A stretch of DNA of 37,855 bases from Methanomassiliicoccaceae archaeon UBA404 (GCA_002498605.1 DAHY01000027.1:1-37855), one strand, 5' to 3'; positions 8,190 to 16,528 are shown, counted from the stretch's first letter. The notes: a model not told the origin generated them from the sequence alone. Program-made: numbers and translations.

Positions 8190-9209
8190 TCATCTTTTGT
8201 AAGGTATGCCGAGAGCTATGTTTGTCAGTCTTGTGGATTCGTCGGCTTCGCAGAGTTTGCACATGGAACGGATACAGTCCACGTTCTCGGGAACCACATC
8301 GGATTCCTGATGAACCGCCTGATAATAGTACAGCATGTTGCCGGTGGATTTGATTCCGTCCTCCCAGACGACGATTTCATACATATCGGATCTGTCTCTT
8401 CCCAAATCGCTTGCAAGCTCCATGATTTCCGCCGTGGATTTGATTCCCGAAGACGAATTCACGACTCTGACTCTGGGCGAGTTTCTTATGACTTCGATTG
8501 CTTCTTCGGTGGTTACTTCGTTTTTGAGTTCCAGCGTAACAGTGTGCATGTGCATAATCGTGGTCGATGCTTTGATCGCCATGGTGTTGATGTTCAACCA
8601 GGGCATTATGCTCTGAACATCGGGGCCGTGATGCGTGGGCAGTTTAACCGAAGGTTCCAGAGCGTTGATGGGACCTCCTTTGCTGTCTCCGGGATCCGCC
8701 CCTCTTCTCACAAGGGTGACGTATGCCTTTTCCACTCCGAACTGACGGTCCAACGGGAACACCGTTCTCAGCAGTCCGGTTGTGTTACATGAAACAACGC
8801 GTGAAAACTGAGCCCCCCAGGATTCCTGATAGTTTGCGGTTGAATTGAACGACGTACCGGCAAGGCTGTGATCTTCCCCGCCCTGAAAAATTGCCTTTAC
8901 TCCCGCTTTGGAATACATATCTTTGTACATCTGCCCCACGTTTCCGGGGGTGCAGTCAACTATGATATCTGCTTTTTCGCACAGATCTTCGACGGTTCCT
9001 TTTACGGGAACTTCGGCTTCGTCGAACAACGGGATTCTGTCGCCGGGAACATAAAGATCAAATCCTTTCGCTCTCGCAATTTCGGATTCAAAAGAGGGTC
9101 GGGTTTTGGTTACTCCGATAACTTCCATATCTTCCTGAGCGTCCACCGCGGTGGCAACTCTTTTTCCGATTGTTCCGAAACCGTTGATACCTACCTTTAC
9201 TACAGTCAT
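8190..9209 (-). CDS. gap: Archaeal (type II) glyceraldehyde-3-phosphate dehydrogenase
   Basis: The archaeal phosphorylating GAPDH oxidises glyceraldehyde-3-phosphate to 1,3-bisphosphoglycerate with NAD(P). The 339-residue protein begins MTVVKVGINGFGTIGKRVA (Rossmann motif at residues 8-15) and has the catalytic cysteine in VSCNTTGLLRT (Cys141), the archaeal version of the motif. The open frame runs about 94 codons further upstream without a plausible start. The ATG at 9209 is chosen because the family begins here and AGGTG precedes it by a few bases. It is the first gene of the gap-pgk pair. Confidence 0.95.
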   Translation of the reverse strand: MTVVKVGINGFGTIGKRVATAVDAQEDMEVIGVTKTRPSFESEIARAKGFDLYVPGDRIPLFDEAEVPVKGTVEDLCEKADIIVDCTPGNVGQMYKDMYSKAGVKAIFQGGEDHSLAGTSFNSTANYQESWGAQFSRVVSCNTTGLLRTVFPLDRQFGVEKAYVTLVRRGADPGDSKGGPINALEPSVKLPTHHGPDVQSIMPWLNINTMAIKASTTIMHMHTVTLELKNEVTTEEAIEVIRNSPRVRVVNSSSGIKSTAEIMELASDLGRDRSDMYEIVVWEDGIKSTGNMLYYYQAVHQESDVVPENVDCIRSMCKLCEADESTRLTNIALGIPYKR

Positions 9210-9240
9210 GAAACACCTATTGCAGGCATATGCCCCCAAT

Positions 9241-9250
9241 AATACATAAA
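9241..9250 (-). promoter_or_regulatory. TATA box of gap-pgk
   Basis: On the minus strand the sequence reads CTTTATGTATT, centred 37 bases before the gap ATG. This would give a leader of about 12 nt that still holds the AGGTG ribosome-binding site. It shares the 126-base divergent spacer with the ilvB promoter. Confidence 0.45.
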
Positions 9251-9293
9251 GTTCTTCCGTTGACAGGTTTGGAGTTCCGATTTTCAGAAACAC

Positions 9294-9303
9294 TATTATA
9301 AAA
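9294..9303 (+). promoter_or_regulatory. TATA box of ilvB
   Basis: TATTATAAAA is centred 37 bases before the ilvB ATG. The short predicted leader contains CGGAGAT at 9323-9329, a usable ribosome-binding site. It is divergent from the gap promoter. Confidence 0.5.
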
Positions 9304-9335
9304 ACTGATGTAATAACCAGCTCGGAGATTATACC

Positions 9336-11009
9336 ATGAAAGGAAACAGAGCATTGCTCCAAATGCTGGAGGACAGAGGCGTAGAGACCATGTTTGGATA
9401 TCCGGGAGGAAGCGTAATTTCGATTTACGATGAAATTATGAACTCCTCGATCCGCCACGTACTCGTACGCCACGAGCAATGTGCCGCTCATATGGCCGAC
9501 GGTTTTGCCCGCGTCAGCGGAATACCGGGCGTCTGTATAGCCACAAGCGGTCCCGGTGTCACCAACATGATTACCGGGATAGGCACTGCGTATGCGGATT
9601 CCACTCCGATGATTGCATTGACCGGACAGGTCGGCACCGGTTCACTGGGATTGGGTGCTTTCCAGGAAGTCGATGCATACAGTCTGCTTATGCCGATTAC
9701 CAAACATAACTTCAGAGTCCTGGATGTGGACAGGCTTCCTCACGCCATTGACGAGGCCTGGCAGATATGCCAGGTGGGAAGACCGGGTCCGGTTCACATA
9801 GACCTTCCGTCGGATCAGATGAATTCCGAGATTGACGAAAGTCTTCTGGGTATGACTTACGGAGTCAAACATCCGAAGGAAGACATGTCTGAAATCGGTC
9901 TTGCGGTTCAATGGATAAAAGAAGCCGAAAGACCGGTTCTTTTGGTCGGAGGAGGATCCATTAACGCAAATGCCAGCGCGGAAGTCATCAAACTTGCGGA
10001 AATGATCAACGCTCCCGCAGTGTCCACTCTCATGGGGATCGGTGCCATGCCGACAACCCATCCGCTGAACCTGGGACCTCTGGGTATGCACGGAAGACTC
10101 TGTGCTCTCGATGCATTCAGAAATGCGGATCTTGTGATTGCTATAGGCACCAAGTTCTCCGACAGAACTTTCAGCGCGCATACCAGGTTCAACAACGACT
10201 GCAGAGTCATTCAGATTGATATCGATGCGACCGAGTTCGAGAAACACGGAAACAGGGACATAAACCTCCTTTGCGACGCAAAGAAAGGAGCTCGGGCACT
10301 GATAGACGGTCTTTCCGGATACGGTAACAATCATACGGATTGGGACAAAAAGTATTCCGATTTCAAAAAACATTGCCAGTGCAACATCGACATAAACGAT
10401 ACCCCCATCGTTCCTCAGAAAGTTCTTTTCGAACTCAATAAGTTCATTGACAAAGATCACGACATGATTGTCACAACCGATGTGGGCCAGAACCAAATGT
10501 GGGCGATGCATTACCTGCACGTTCACAAACCCAGACACTTCCTTTCGTCCGGAAGTTTCGGAACCATGGGATTCGGTCTGCCGTCGGCGATAGGCGCGAA
10601 AGCCGCCAAACCCGACAGTACCGTCGTCACCATAACCGGGGACGGCGGATTCCAGATGGTTCAGCAGGAACTTGCCACAGCGGTTGCGGAAGATTTGCCG
10701 GTTGTGATAGTTCTGCTGAACAACGGATGGCTGGGTATGGTCAGACAGTGGCAGAAACTCTTCTGGAACAAGAGATACAGCGAAACCGATTTGGTTGTCA
10801 GTCCTGACTTCGCCAAGATTGCCCAGGCTTACGGTGCCAAGGGAATGACAATTACCAAACCCGGCGATATCGGGGACGCCCTCAAAACCGCAATAGACAG
10901 CGGAGAAACATATCTTCTGGATATTCACGTGGATCCCGAGGAAGACGTACTCCCTATGCTGCCGGCGGATCCGAAGCAGGCTATGGTGAAAGGCCGCTGC
11001 CCGTACTGA
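9336..11009 (+). CDS. ilvB: Acetolactate synthase, large (catalytic) subunit
   Basis: A TPP enzyme that joins two pyruvates to 2-acetolactate (valine, leucine) or pyruvate with 2-oxobutyrate (isoleucine). The 557-residue protein has the N-terminal PYR domain with GYPGGSV and the TPP-activating glutamate in VRHEQCAAHMADG (Glu47). A central FAD/nucleotide-type domain follows (LLVGGGS near 205). The C-terminal PP domain carries the GDGGFQM...NNG metal/TPP motif from about residue 435 and an MVRQWQ loop typical of acetolactate synthases. ilvC follows 86 bases later. No ilvN regulatory subunit gene is present between them, which is unusual. Confidence 0.93.
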   Translation: MKGNRALLQMLEDRGVETMFGYPGGSVISIYDEIMNSSIRHVLVRHEQCAAHMADGFARVSGIPGVCIATSGPGVTNMITGIGTAYADSTPMIALTGQVGTGSLGLGAFQEVDAYSLLMPITKHNFRVLDVDRLPHAIDEAWQICQVGRPGPVHIDLPSDQMNSEIDESLLGMTYGVKHPKEDMSEIGLAVQWIKEAERPVLLVGGGSINANASAEVIKLAEMINAPAVSTLMGIGAMPTTHPLNLGPLGMHGRLCALDAFRNADLVIAIGTKFSDRTFSAHTRFNNDCRVIQIDIDATEFEKHGNRDINLLCDAKKGARALIDGLSGYGNNHTDWDKKYSDFKKHCQCNIDINDTPIVPQKVLFELNKFIDKDHDMIVTTDVGQNQMWAMHYLHVHKPRHFLSSGSFGTMGFGLPSAIGAKAAKPDSTVVTITGDGGFQMVQQELATAVAEDLPVVIVLLNNGWLGMVRQWQKLFWNKRYSETDLVVSPDFAKIAQAYGAKGMTITKPGDIGDALKTAIDSGETYLLDIHVDPEEDVLPMLPADPKQAMVKGRCPY

Positions 11010-11017
11010 AGAGAATC

Positions 11018-11039
11018 TCTTTGTTAAAGGAGACAAAGA
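11018..11039. repeat. Short inverted repeat downstream of ilvB
   Basis: TCTTTGT at 11018-11024 and ACAAAGA at 11033-11039 are perfect 7-base complements around an 8-base loop, just after the ilvB stop. It could fold in the RNA as a weak 3'-end hairpin, or be chance. No long T-tract follows directly, although CTTTTTAG comes about six bases later. Confidence 0.3.
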
Positions 11040-11056
11040 AACGATACTTTTTAGTG

Positions 11057-11079
11057 TATAAAGTAGTTCGACGTGTCGA
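11057..11079 (+). promoter_or_regulatory. ilvC promoter with inverted repeat at the start site
   Basis: TATAAA at 11057-11062 lies about 36 bases before the ilvC ATG. TCGAC (11068-11072) and GTCGA (11075-11079) form a small palindrome just upstream of the expected transcription start near 11084. That is a plausible operator position for a repressor. GGTG at 11085-11088 would be the ribosome-binding site. An own promoter means ilvC can be expressed apart from ilvB. Confidence 0.45.
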
Positions 11080-11095
11080 TACAAGGTGTAATTAA

Positions 11096-12088
11096 ATGAA
11101 AATATACCATGATTCGGATGTGGACATTAATGTCCTGAAAGGAAAAACAGTCGCAGTACTGGGTTTCGGATCCCAGGGAAGAGCTCAGGCTCTCTGTTTC
11201 AGGGATTCCGGACTTGACGTTGTCATCGGACTCAGAAAAGGCGGAAAGTCCTGGGAAAAAGCCAAAGAAGACGGATTCAAGGTTTTTGAATTCGGAGACG
11301 CCGTAAAGAAAGCGGATGTCGTAATGATGCTTTTGCCCGACGAAGTTCAGCCCAAGGTGTACAAAGAGTTCGTGGAGCCCAACATAAAGGAAGGCGCCGC
11401 TCTCGAATTCGCCCATGGATTCGCAATAACCTACAAAACCATCGTGCCCCCCAAGAATGTGGACGTTATCATGATGGCCCCCAAAGCACCCGGCGACAAA
11501 GAGAGGGACGTATTCCTTGAGGGATTCGGCGTTCCCGCTCTCGTCTGTGTTCACCAGGATTACACCGGAAACGCAATGAAAACCGCATTGGCATTGGCCA
11601 AAGGTCTCGGTTCCACCCGCGCCGGTGTGTTTGAGACCACCTTCGATAACGAGACTCTTACCGATCTCTTCGGTGAACAGGCAGTTCTCTGCGGAGGTAC
11701 CACGGCTCTTATCAAATCCGGTTTCCAGGTTCTCGTTGACGCGGGATACCCCCCCGAAATGGCTTACTTCGAAGTATGTCACGAAGCCAAACTCATCGTT
11801 GATCTGATCAACGAAGGCGGATTCGAAAAGATGTGGCATGTTGTTTCCAACACCGCCGAATACGGCGGTCTTGTCAAGAGGGACCTGGTCATCACCAAGG
11901 AATCCGAAGAAGGCATGAGGAAGATTCTCAAGGACATCGAGTCCGGCAAATTCAAAGACGAATGGACCGCCGAATGGGCCAACGACCTCAAGTACCTGAG
12001 GGAGATTGAAGAGAAGGAGAAGGACCTCCAGATCGAAATCACCGGCAGGGAAATCAGGAAACTCTTCGAAAAGAAGAAGAAAAACTAA
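11096..12088 (+). CDS. ilvC: Ketol-acid reductoisomerase
   Basis: Class I KARI, 330 residues. It isomerises and reduces acetolactate or acetohydroxybutyrate with NAD(P)H and Mg2+. The Rossmann motif GFGSQGRAQA is at residues 22-31, followed by the cofactor-specificity loop GLRKGGKSW near 48. The C-terminal knotted helical domain carries the metal ligands in FDNETLTDLFGEQAVLCGG (Asp and Glu) and EVCHEAKLIVDL. The family usually has GSQGHAH where this protein has GSQGRAQ. The change is not at a metal ligand, so activity is expected. The lysine-rich C-terminus ends in KKKKN. It forms part of the branched-chain pathway with ilvB. Confidence 0.95.
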   Translation: MKIYHDSDVDINVLKGKTVAVLGFGSQGRAQALCFRDSGLDVVIGLRKGGKSWEKAKEDGFKVFEFGDAVKKADVVMMLLPDEVQPKVYKEFVEPNIKEGAALEFAHGFAITYKTIVPPKNVDVIMMAPKAPGDKERDVFLEGFGVPALVCVHQDYTGNAMKTALALAKGLGSTRAGVFETTFDNETLTDLFGEQAVLCGGTTALIKSGFQVLVDAGYPPEMAYFEVCHEAKLIVDLINEGGFEKMWHVVSNTAEYGGLVKRDLVITKESEEGMRKILKDIESGKFKDEWTAEWANDLKYLREIEEKEKDLQIEITGREIRKLFEKKKKN

Positions 12089-12113
12089 ACATATTCATGA
12101 GCCGGGTGGTGTT

Positions 12114-12491
12114 GTGAAAAAACTCAGAATTGTCACAAGAAGCGGGGAATACCTTGCCGTATTGGACGATTCCGACATATCCAACGCCGTCTGGCTCTCT
12201 TTACCCCAAAGACCCACCGTCAACATGATGGGGGGCGAAATTTATTTCGAAATGCCTTTGGACCCCGATGTCAAAGGAACCGAACGCGTTACGGTTTTGG
12301 AAAAGGGGGATATTGCGTGGTGGCCCGGACCCCGCGCAATCAGGATATTTTACGGCCCCACCCCTTTAAGCGAAGAAGACGGAAATCCCGTCTCCTCCCA
12401 TCCCGTCATCAAAATAGGTCACATCGAAGACTGTGAAGGAATCGAAGATTCCGGCGACAGGCAGAGAATACTGATGGATCGGGAATTCTGA
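12114..12491 (+). CDS. Cyclophilin-fold protein of the TM1367/COG2164 type
   Basis: A 125-residue protein starting at a GTG that follows GGTGGT closely; the open frame upstream only continues through the end of ilvC. The pattern GGEIYFEMPL, then EKGDIAWWPGPRAIRIFYGPTPLS and IGHIEDCEGI, matches the small cyclophilin-like family of Thermotoga TM1367 (COG2164). These share the beta-barrel of peptidyl-prolyl isomerases but have no established function. It lies 25 bases after ilvC and is probably co-transcribed, though a link to branched-chain synthesis is not implied. The C-terminal tail is slightly longer than the barrel needs. Confidence 0.75.
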   Translation: MKKLRIVTRSGEYLAVLDDSDISNAVWLSLPQRPTVNMMGGEIYFEMPLDPDVKGTERVTVLEKGDIAWWPGPRAIRIFYGPTPLSEEDGNPVSSHPVIKIGHIEDCEGIEDSGDRQRILMDREF

Positions 12492-12520
12492 ATCGGCCTG
12501 CCTGAAAGGCTTTGAAGCGG

Positions 12521-12525
12521 TTTTT
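12521..12525 (+). terminator. T-tract after the ilvC operon
   Basis: A TTTTT run 30 bases after the stop of the cyclophilin-fold gene, preceded by a small GCCT-GAA-AGGC hairpin at 12498-12508. Archaeal termination often uses short U-tracts. It lies in the 87-base convergent spacer before the permease gene. The evidence is weak. Confidence 0.3.
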
Positions 12526-12578
12526 ACTGACTTGGTAATTGAACCGTAATGCATATTTGACACAATGAATCATTTGAT

Positions 12579-13820
12579 TCAAAAAATGAAGGAATGTATC
12601 ATCACATTCACGAATACCGTCACGACCGCTATCGGTATCCCTATGACCATATACTTCCAGAAATCGATTTTTATTCCTCTTGCGGCGGCTTTCTCCGCCA
12701 CGATTATGTTACATGCGGAACCCAGTAACGTTGCGTTTCCGGCCAGCGTTGTGGACGCCGCCAATGTGTATATGAAAACATCCACCTGAGGTATCATGCC
12801 GTTCAGCAGCATCACCGCCGGCACATTGCTTACGAGATTTGACAGAAGTATCGCCAAACCTGCGGTGGAAGCGAGCGTCGGAGTCTCGCCCTGACCGAAT
12901 CCGGGAGTCAGTTCCGTCAGTTCACTCAGCAATCCCGATACTTCCACACCTTTCATGAGTATGAACAGACCGATGAAGAACAGCAGTATCGACCAATCTA
13001 TTCTGCGTATCGCCCAGCCGCTTTTTTCGGGTTCCTTGGATATCACCACAATCAGAGCGATTGCCCCCGCAATCAATGCCGGCACACTCATCGGAATACC
13101 CAGTTTTCCGCTGAACGCGAATCCGACAAAAGTCAGAAGTGCGACAAACAACAGTATTCCGAGACGGGTTCTGTCGATGTTCATACGTTCCTCGTCTTCC
13201 GATTCGGAATCGACGACGGTTGAAAGTCTCCTGCGGAAAAACAGAAGAAGCATGAAGTATGCTATCGGCAGGCATACAAGCGCCGTAGGCAGCTGATTGG
13301 CTAGAAACTGCATAAATGATATTCCGTGTTCCGAAACAATGAAGGCGTTCTGCGGATTTCCTATGGCGGTGGCCACGCTCCCTATGTTGGCGGATATCAT
13401 TGTACCCACAAGATACGGAACCAGATCCGCCTTCAACGCAATACAGCATCTTATCACTATAGGGGTGAAAAGCAATACCACCGCATCGTTAAGCATAAGA
13501 GCGGACAGCAGCGCGTTCAGGCACATAATCACCGCCAACAGCTTGGGGCCCGCCGCAAACCGGGAAATCATCCAATCGGAAATTATCTCGAAAAAGCCGC
13601 AGTACTCCAAACCGACGACCAGCGCCATCATACCCATAAGCAGAAACAGAACATCGGTGTTGACGGAACCGAGAGCCGTCATCGGCGTCACGACGCCGAA
13701 CACTATCATGGCCGCCGCGCCCAGAAGCGCCGCTCCGGTACGGCCTATCTTCAGTCTTTTGTTGCCGCGCAGGGAAATCAGTGCATAAGTCACTGCGAAA
13801 ATTATCAATGCGGTTATCAT
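12579..13820 (-). CDS. ArsB/CitM-type (SLC13-like, ion transporter superfamily) permease
   Basis: A 413-residue, highly hydrophobic inner-membrane protein with about ten to eleven predicted helices. Its segments LFLLMGMMALVVGLEYCGFF, NALLSALMLNDAVVLLFTPIV and LLSNLVSNVPAVML, with two re-entrant-type Asn-rich stretches, are typical of the ArsB/NhaD/CitM ion transporter superfamily (COG1055). A charged cytoplasmic loop lies near residues 195-215 (ESEDEER). The substrate could be arsenite, Na+/H+, or a dicarboxylate such as citrate; sequence alone does not decide. No arsR or arsA neighbour supports an arsenic role. It is transcribed alone, against the ilvC operon. GGTG lies just before the ATG. 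Confidence 0.82.
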   Translation of the reverse strand: MITALIIFAVTYALISLRGNKRLKIGRTGAALLGAAAMIVFGVVTPMTALGSVNTDVLFLLMGMMALVVGLEYCGFFEIISDWMISRFAAGPKLLAVIMCLNALLSALMLNDAVVLLFTPIVIRCCIALKADLVPYLVGTMISANIGSVATAIGNPQNAFIVSEHGISFMQFLANQLPTALVCLPIAYFMLLLFFRRRLSTVVDSESEDEERMNIDRTRLGILLFVALLTFVGFAFSGKLGIPMSVPALIAGAIALIVVISKEPEKSGWAIRRIDWSILLFFIGLFILMKGVEVSGLLSELTELTPGFGQGETPTLASTAGLAILLSNLVSNVPAVMLLNGMIPQVDVFIYTLAASTTLAGNATLLGSACNIIVAEKAAARGIKIDFWKYMVIGIPIAVVTVFVNVMIHSFIF

Positions 13821-14014
13821 ACACCGTCGGTATTCCGGGAACTGCGATTACGGATTTAACGGTTGGTCACGGGCTACAGGTTTTTCAGAACTCTTCGGAT
13901 GTTTATCTTCCGTTGGGTCGTTGTAAACTGAAGGCCGAATATGATTATGACCCGAACTTGTCAAAACAAAAAATATAATCTCTTTGAACAGGACACAGAG
14001 TCAGATTCTTGATT
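13821..14014. other. 194-base spacer with no supported gene
   Basis: This lies between the permease start and the M24 peptidase stop, both on the minus strand. It holds a T-rich tract on the minus strand (13963-13978) that may end the nadX-M24 transcript, and a weak TATA-like TTAAAT near 13855. A 65-codon plus-strand frame (13781-13978) largely overlaps the permease gene and has no promoter or homology that I recognise. Confidence 0.5.
13963..13978 (-). terminator. T-rich tract downstream of the nadX-M24 operon
   Basis: Read on the minus strand, about 37 bases after the M24 peptidase stop, the sequence is ATTATATTTTTTGTTT. Such U-rich tracts serve as archaeal termination signals. The same bases could alternatively act as a TATA element for the permease, which would then have a long leader of about 120 nt. 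Confidence 0.35.
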
Positions 14015-15100
14015 TTATACGATAATCATCGACTTGTCAAACGACGTAAGTCTCTCGGCCCCGTTCTTTTTCACAAGACAGGTGTCTTCGATTCTTATCC
14101 CTCCGATTCCCGGAAGATAAATTCCCGGTTCGGCGGAAACAACGTTTCCTTCATGAAGAATCTGTTCCGATTTGCTGTATACGGATATTGCTTCATGAAT
14201 ATTCATTCCCAGTCCGTGACCGAAAGTATGAATCATCTTTCCCCTGAATTCGCCCGCATCGATTATCTCTCTGGCACGTATGTCGGCATCGGCGGCGGAA
14301 GCACCGTCTTTGTAACAGAGGAATCCTTCTTCCTGAGCCTCTCTGACGACCTCGTATGCTCTTTTCAGAACCTCGGGGGGTTCTCCGAAGAATACCGTTC
14401 TGGTAAGATCGGAACAGTACATGGAATACTTTGAACCGAAATCGAACAGCGCCGTATCCCCGGGTTCCAGCTTCCTGTCGGTGGGGGAATGGTGGGGCAT
14501 CGATGAATTGGGGCCGAAGGCGGCAATGGTTTCAAAGGCGTTTCCTTCCCCTCCGTATGCCCTCATTCTCCTGTCTATTTCAGAAGCGGCTTCTTTTTCG
14601 GTCATGCCTTTTTTAAGAATCTCCGGGATTTCCCCGGCGACGGTTGAAGTGATTTTGCAGGCTTTCCGCATAACCTCTATTTCTTTTTCGTCTTTGACTG
14701 CAACGGTCTGTTCGATTCCTTTCGTGGCGTCCACCGGAGTGATGTCCGCCGTTTTTCTCACATACTCGACACCCGCGTACGTAGCGCTGCCGATATTGAA
14801 CCCTACGTTTTTGCAACCGTCCAAAAGTTCTTTCAGAATTCCGTTTCTGTGTTCCCGGTTGTCGTAAACGTGACAGGTTCCTTTTCCCAGAGACGCTCCT
14901 TCGGCTTCCAAAGGACTGACTATGGTGTTCAGTTCACCGTCTCTCACAACGGCGATACCGCCTTCGAAGGTTCCCGAAAACAGTTCTGTAAGATACCAGT
15001 ATGTCGTATCCAGAAACTGATTCTGTCCGTTTACGATGACGACCGCGTCCATGTCCGCGGTGTTTGACGTTAATCTCTCGGCCCGGGTGGTTCTTGACAT
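14015..15100 (-). CDS. M24-family metallopeptidase (Xaa-Pro dipeptidase/aminopeptidase type)
   Basis: A 361-residue protein with an N-terminal creatinase-type domain (residues 1-125) and a C-terminal pita-bread domain. The five metal ligands expected in the family are all visible: Asp in LFDFGSKY, Asp in CSDLTRTV, His in FGHGLGMNIHE, Glu in SAEPGIY and Glu in RIEDTC. It should therefore be an active two-metal aminopeptidase or prolidase. The ATG at 15100 is preceded by GTGATC, a good match to the anti-Shine-Dalgarno sequence. The frame upstream of it is the end of nadX. It is the second gene after nadX, with 11 bases between, an association with no obvious metabolic link. Confidence 0.87.
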   Translation of the reverse strand: MSRTTRAERLTSNTADMDAVVIVNGQNQFLDTTYWYLTELFSGTFEGGIAVVRDGELNTIVSPLEAEGASLGKGTCHVYDNREHRNGILKELLDGCKNVGFNIGSATYAGVEYVRKTADITPVDATKGIEQTVAVKDEKEIEVMRKACKITSTVAGEIPEILKKGMTEKEAASEIDRRMRAYGGEGNAFETIAAFGPNSSMPHHSPTDRKLEPGDTALFDFGSKYSMYCSDLTRTVFFGEPPEVLKRAYEVVREAQEEGFLCYKDGASAADADIRAREIIDAGEFRGKMIHTFGHGLGMNIHEAISVYSKSEQILHEGNVVSAEPGIYLPGIGGIRIEDTCLVKKNGAERLTSFDKSMIIV

Positions 15101-15111
15101 TTTTTCAAAGA

Positions 15112-15918
15112 TCACAGAGCGATCAGGACATTCTTTACCAGACTTCTCAGCGCATGAGACGCGGAGAGTGCGGAAAGGTGTGAAGTTCTCGGGTTGTCCG
15201 GAGACGGGATGTTGTATGTGTGACACACGGCCTGTCCGAAATCGCCGCTGTAAATCAGTTCGTGCGAGTTGTGAACGGCTTTCGGATCGACGATTACTCT
15301 TACTTTCGTTTTATCGAATCCTATTCCGAACAAACTTACCGTGGCCGCAACGTTGATGTTCTTGGGGAAGAGCTTAACGGCTTCCCTCGCGGGTCCGTAA
15401 TACACTTCGGTTCTTTCGGTCAGATTGTCAACAACGATTCCTTTCTTCAAAACGTAATCGACGCCTTCGATGCTTTTCGGACCTTTGGTACTGATAAGTT
15501 CCACATGATCCACTCCCGCTTCCACGGCGGATCTCAGTCCGTCCACGCCGCAGACCGCGCCCGACGGAATGTACATGCGGGCTTCGGTTTCCGCTGCTTT
15601 TTCAAGAATTGAGGCTCTGAAATCGTCATCCACAAGAGCTCCCACGGACATTACCATTATGTTCACGCCTCTTTCCACCACCATCGGCAGATAGAATTTT
15701 GCGGCTTCCTGCGAAGCCGCTTCGATGACTAAATCAGAATGGTACAATTCCCCTTCGACGGAATCCACTGCCGTTGCTTTTTCCGTTTTTTCAGCAAGTT
15801 TTTCCGCCATATTGGGTTTACTGTCAAAAAGGTAAATCTTCGATACTTCCGGCAGACTGTCAGCAGTAAACGCCAGACTTGTACCGATGGATCCACATCC
15901 GATAATCAGTATTCTCAT
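15112..15918 (-). CDS. nadX: L-aspartate dehydrogenase
   Basis: NadX oxidises aspartate to iminoaspartate with NAD(P), which NadA then turns into quinolinate for NAD synthesis; it replaces aspartate oxidase NadB. The 268-residue protein has an N-terminal Rossmann motif IIGCGSIGTS (residues 4-13), VIEAASQEA near 68, PSGAVCGVDGLRSA near 120 and a catalytic-type His in KAVHNSHEL near 220, as in the family. The ATG at 15918 is 24 bases from the centre of a TATA box, so the mRNA is probably leaderless. No nadA or nadC lies nearby in the window. Confidence 0.87.
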   Translation of the reverse strand: MRILIIGCGSIGTSLAFTADSLPEVSKIYLFDSKPNMAEKLAEKTEKATAVDSVEGELYHSDLVIEAASQEAAKFYLPMVVERGVNIMVMSVGALVDDDFRASILEKAAETEARMYIPSGAVCGVDGLRSAVEAGVDHVELISTKGPKSIEGVDYVLKKGIVVDNLTERTEVYYGPAREAVKLFPKNINVAATVSLFGIGFDKTKVRVIVDPKAVHNSHELIYSGDFGQAVCHTYNIPSPDNPRTSHLSALSASHALRSLVKNVLIAL

Positions 15919-15937
15919 GATTTCCGAAAATAATCGG

Positions 15938-15946
15938 ATATATTAA
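15938..15946 (-). promoter_or_regulatory. TATA box of nadX (leaderless promoter)
   Basis: Minus-strand TTAATATAT is centred 24 bases before the nadX ATG. Initiation at the usual 25-base distance would place the 5' end on the start codon itself. No ribosome-binding sequence is seen before the ATG, which fits. Confidence 0.6.
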
Positions 15947-16091
15947 GAACTTGTGCAGTCGCTCTTTTTTATTCCGTAAATCGAATTTGCAATAAGTTAA
16001 AAATACGATTTCATCAAAGATACTGCGATAATCGAAATACAAAAACCTCTTGTTCCGATGATTCCTTTAATGTCTTTGTCAATGACGGGAT

Positions 16092-16499
16092 GTGCACGAA
16101 TACGAAAAATTGGACCATACGGCGGATGCTTTTGTCAGATGTACGGGGAAAACGTTGGAAGAATGTTTTGAAAACGCGGCATACGCGTTGTTCGATCAAA
16201 CCGTGGATCTGAGAAGCGTGTCCCCGGTTGAAAAAATACACGTGGAAACGTCCGGGGAAACCGCCGAAGAGCGTCTTTTCAACTTTTTGGACGAACTGCT
16301 TTTCATAGAAGAAACGGAAAGACTGTTTCTGTGCGGATTCAAAGTGGTTTTCGAAGATGACAAAGTGATATGCGATGCCGTCGGAGAACGTTTGAATTTT
16401 GACAAACACATAACCAGAACCGAAGTCAAAGCCGTTACGTACCATATGCTGGAAGTTAACGAAAACGGACCGTATGTCACGGTTTTGTTCGACATATAA
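16092..16499 (+). CDS. Archease, RtcB RNA-ligase cofactor
   Basis: Archease activates the tRNA-splicing ligase RtcB by promoting its guanylylation. The 135-residue protein begins MHEYEKLDHTADAFVR and ends with DKHITRTEVKAVTYHMLEV, both hallmark archease segments with conserved Asp/His calcium-site residues (Asp8, His9 and the C-terminal Asp). The start is a GTG at 16092 that overlaps an out-of-frame ATG. No promoter stands out clearly in the 173-base divergent spacer. The rtcB gene is not in this window. The stop region TATAATAA may double as a TATA box for the next gene. Confidence 0.9.
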   Translation: MHEYEKLDHTADAFVRCTGKTLEECFENAAYALFDQTVDLRSVSPVEKIHVETSGETAEERLFNFLDELLFIEETERLFLCGFKVVFEDDKVICDAVGERLNFDKHITRTEVKAVTYHMLEVNENGPYVTVLFDI

Positions 16500-16528
16500 T
16501 AAAATACCCTGATTGAGGTTAAGGGTCG

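Noticed and set aside
9642..11084. 480-codon minus-strand frame opposite ilvB
   Set aside because: Same shadow character as above; ilvB has intact catalytic motifs across the whole region.
13781..13978. 65-codon plus-strand frame in the permease leader
   Set aside because: Partly overlaps the permease start, with no promoter, ribosome-binding site or homology that I recognise.
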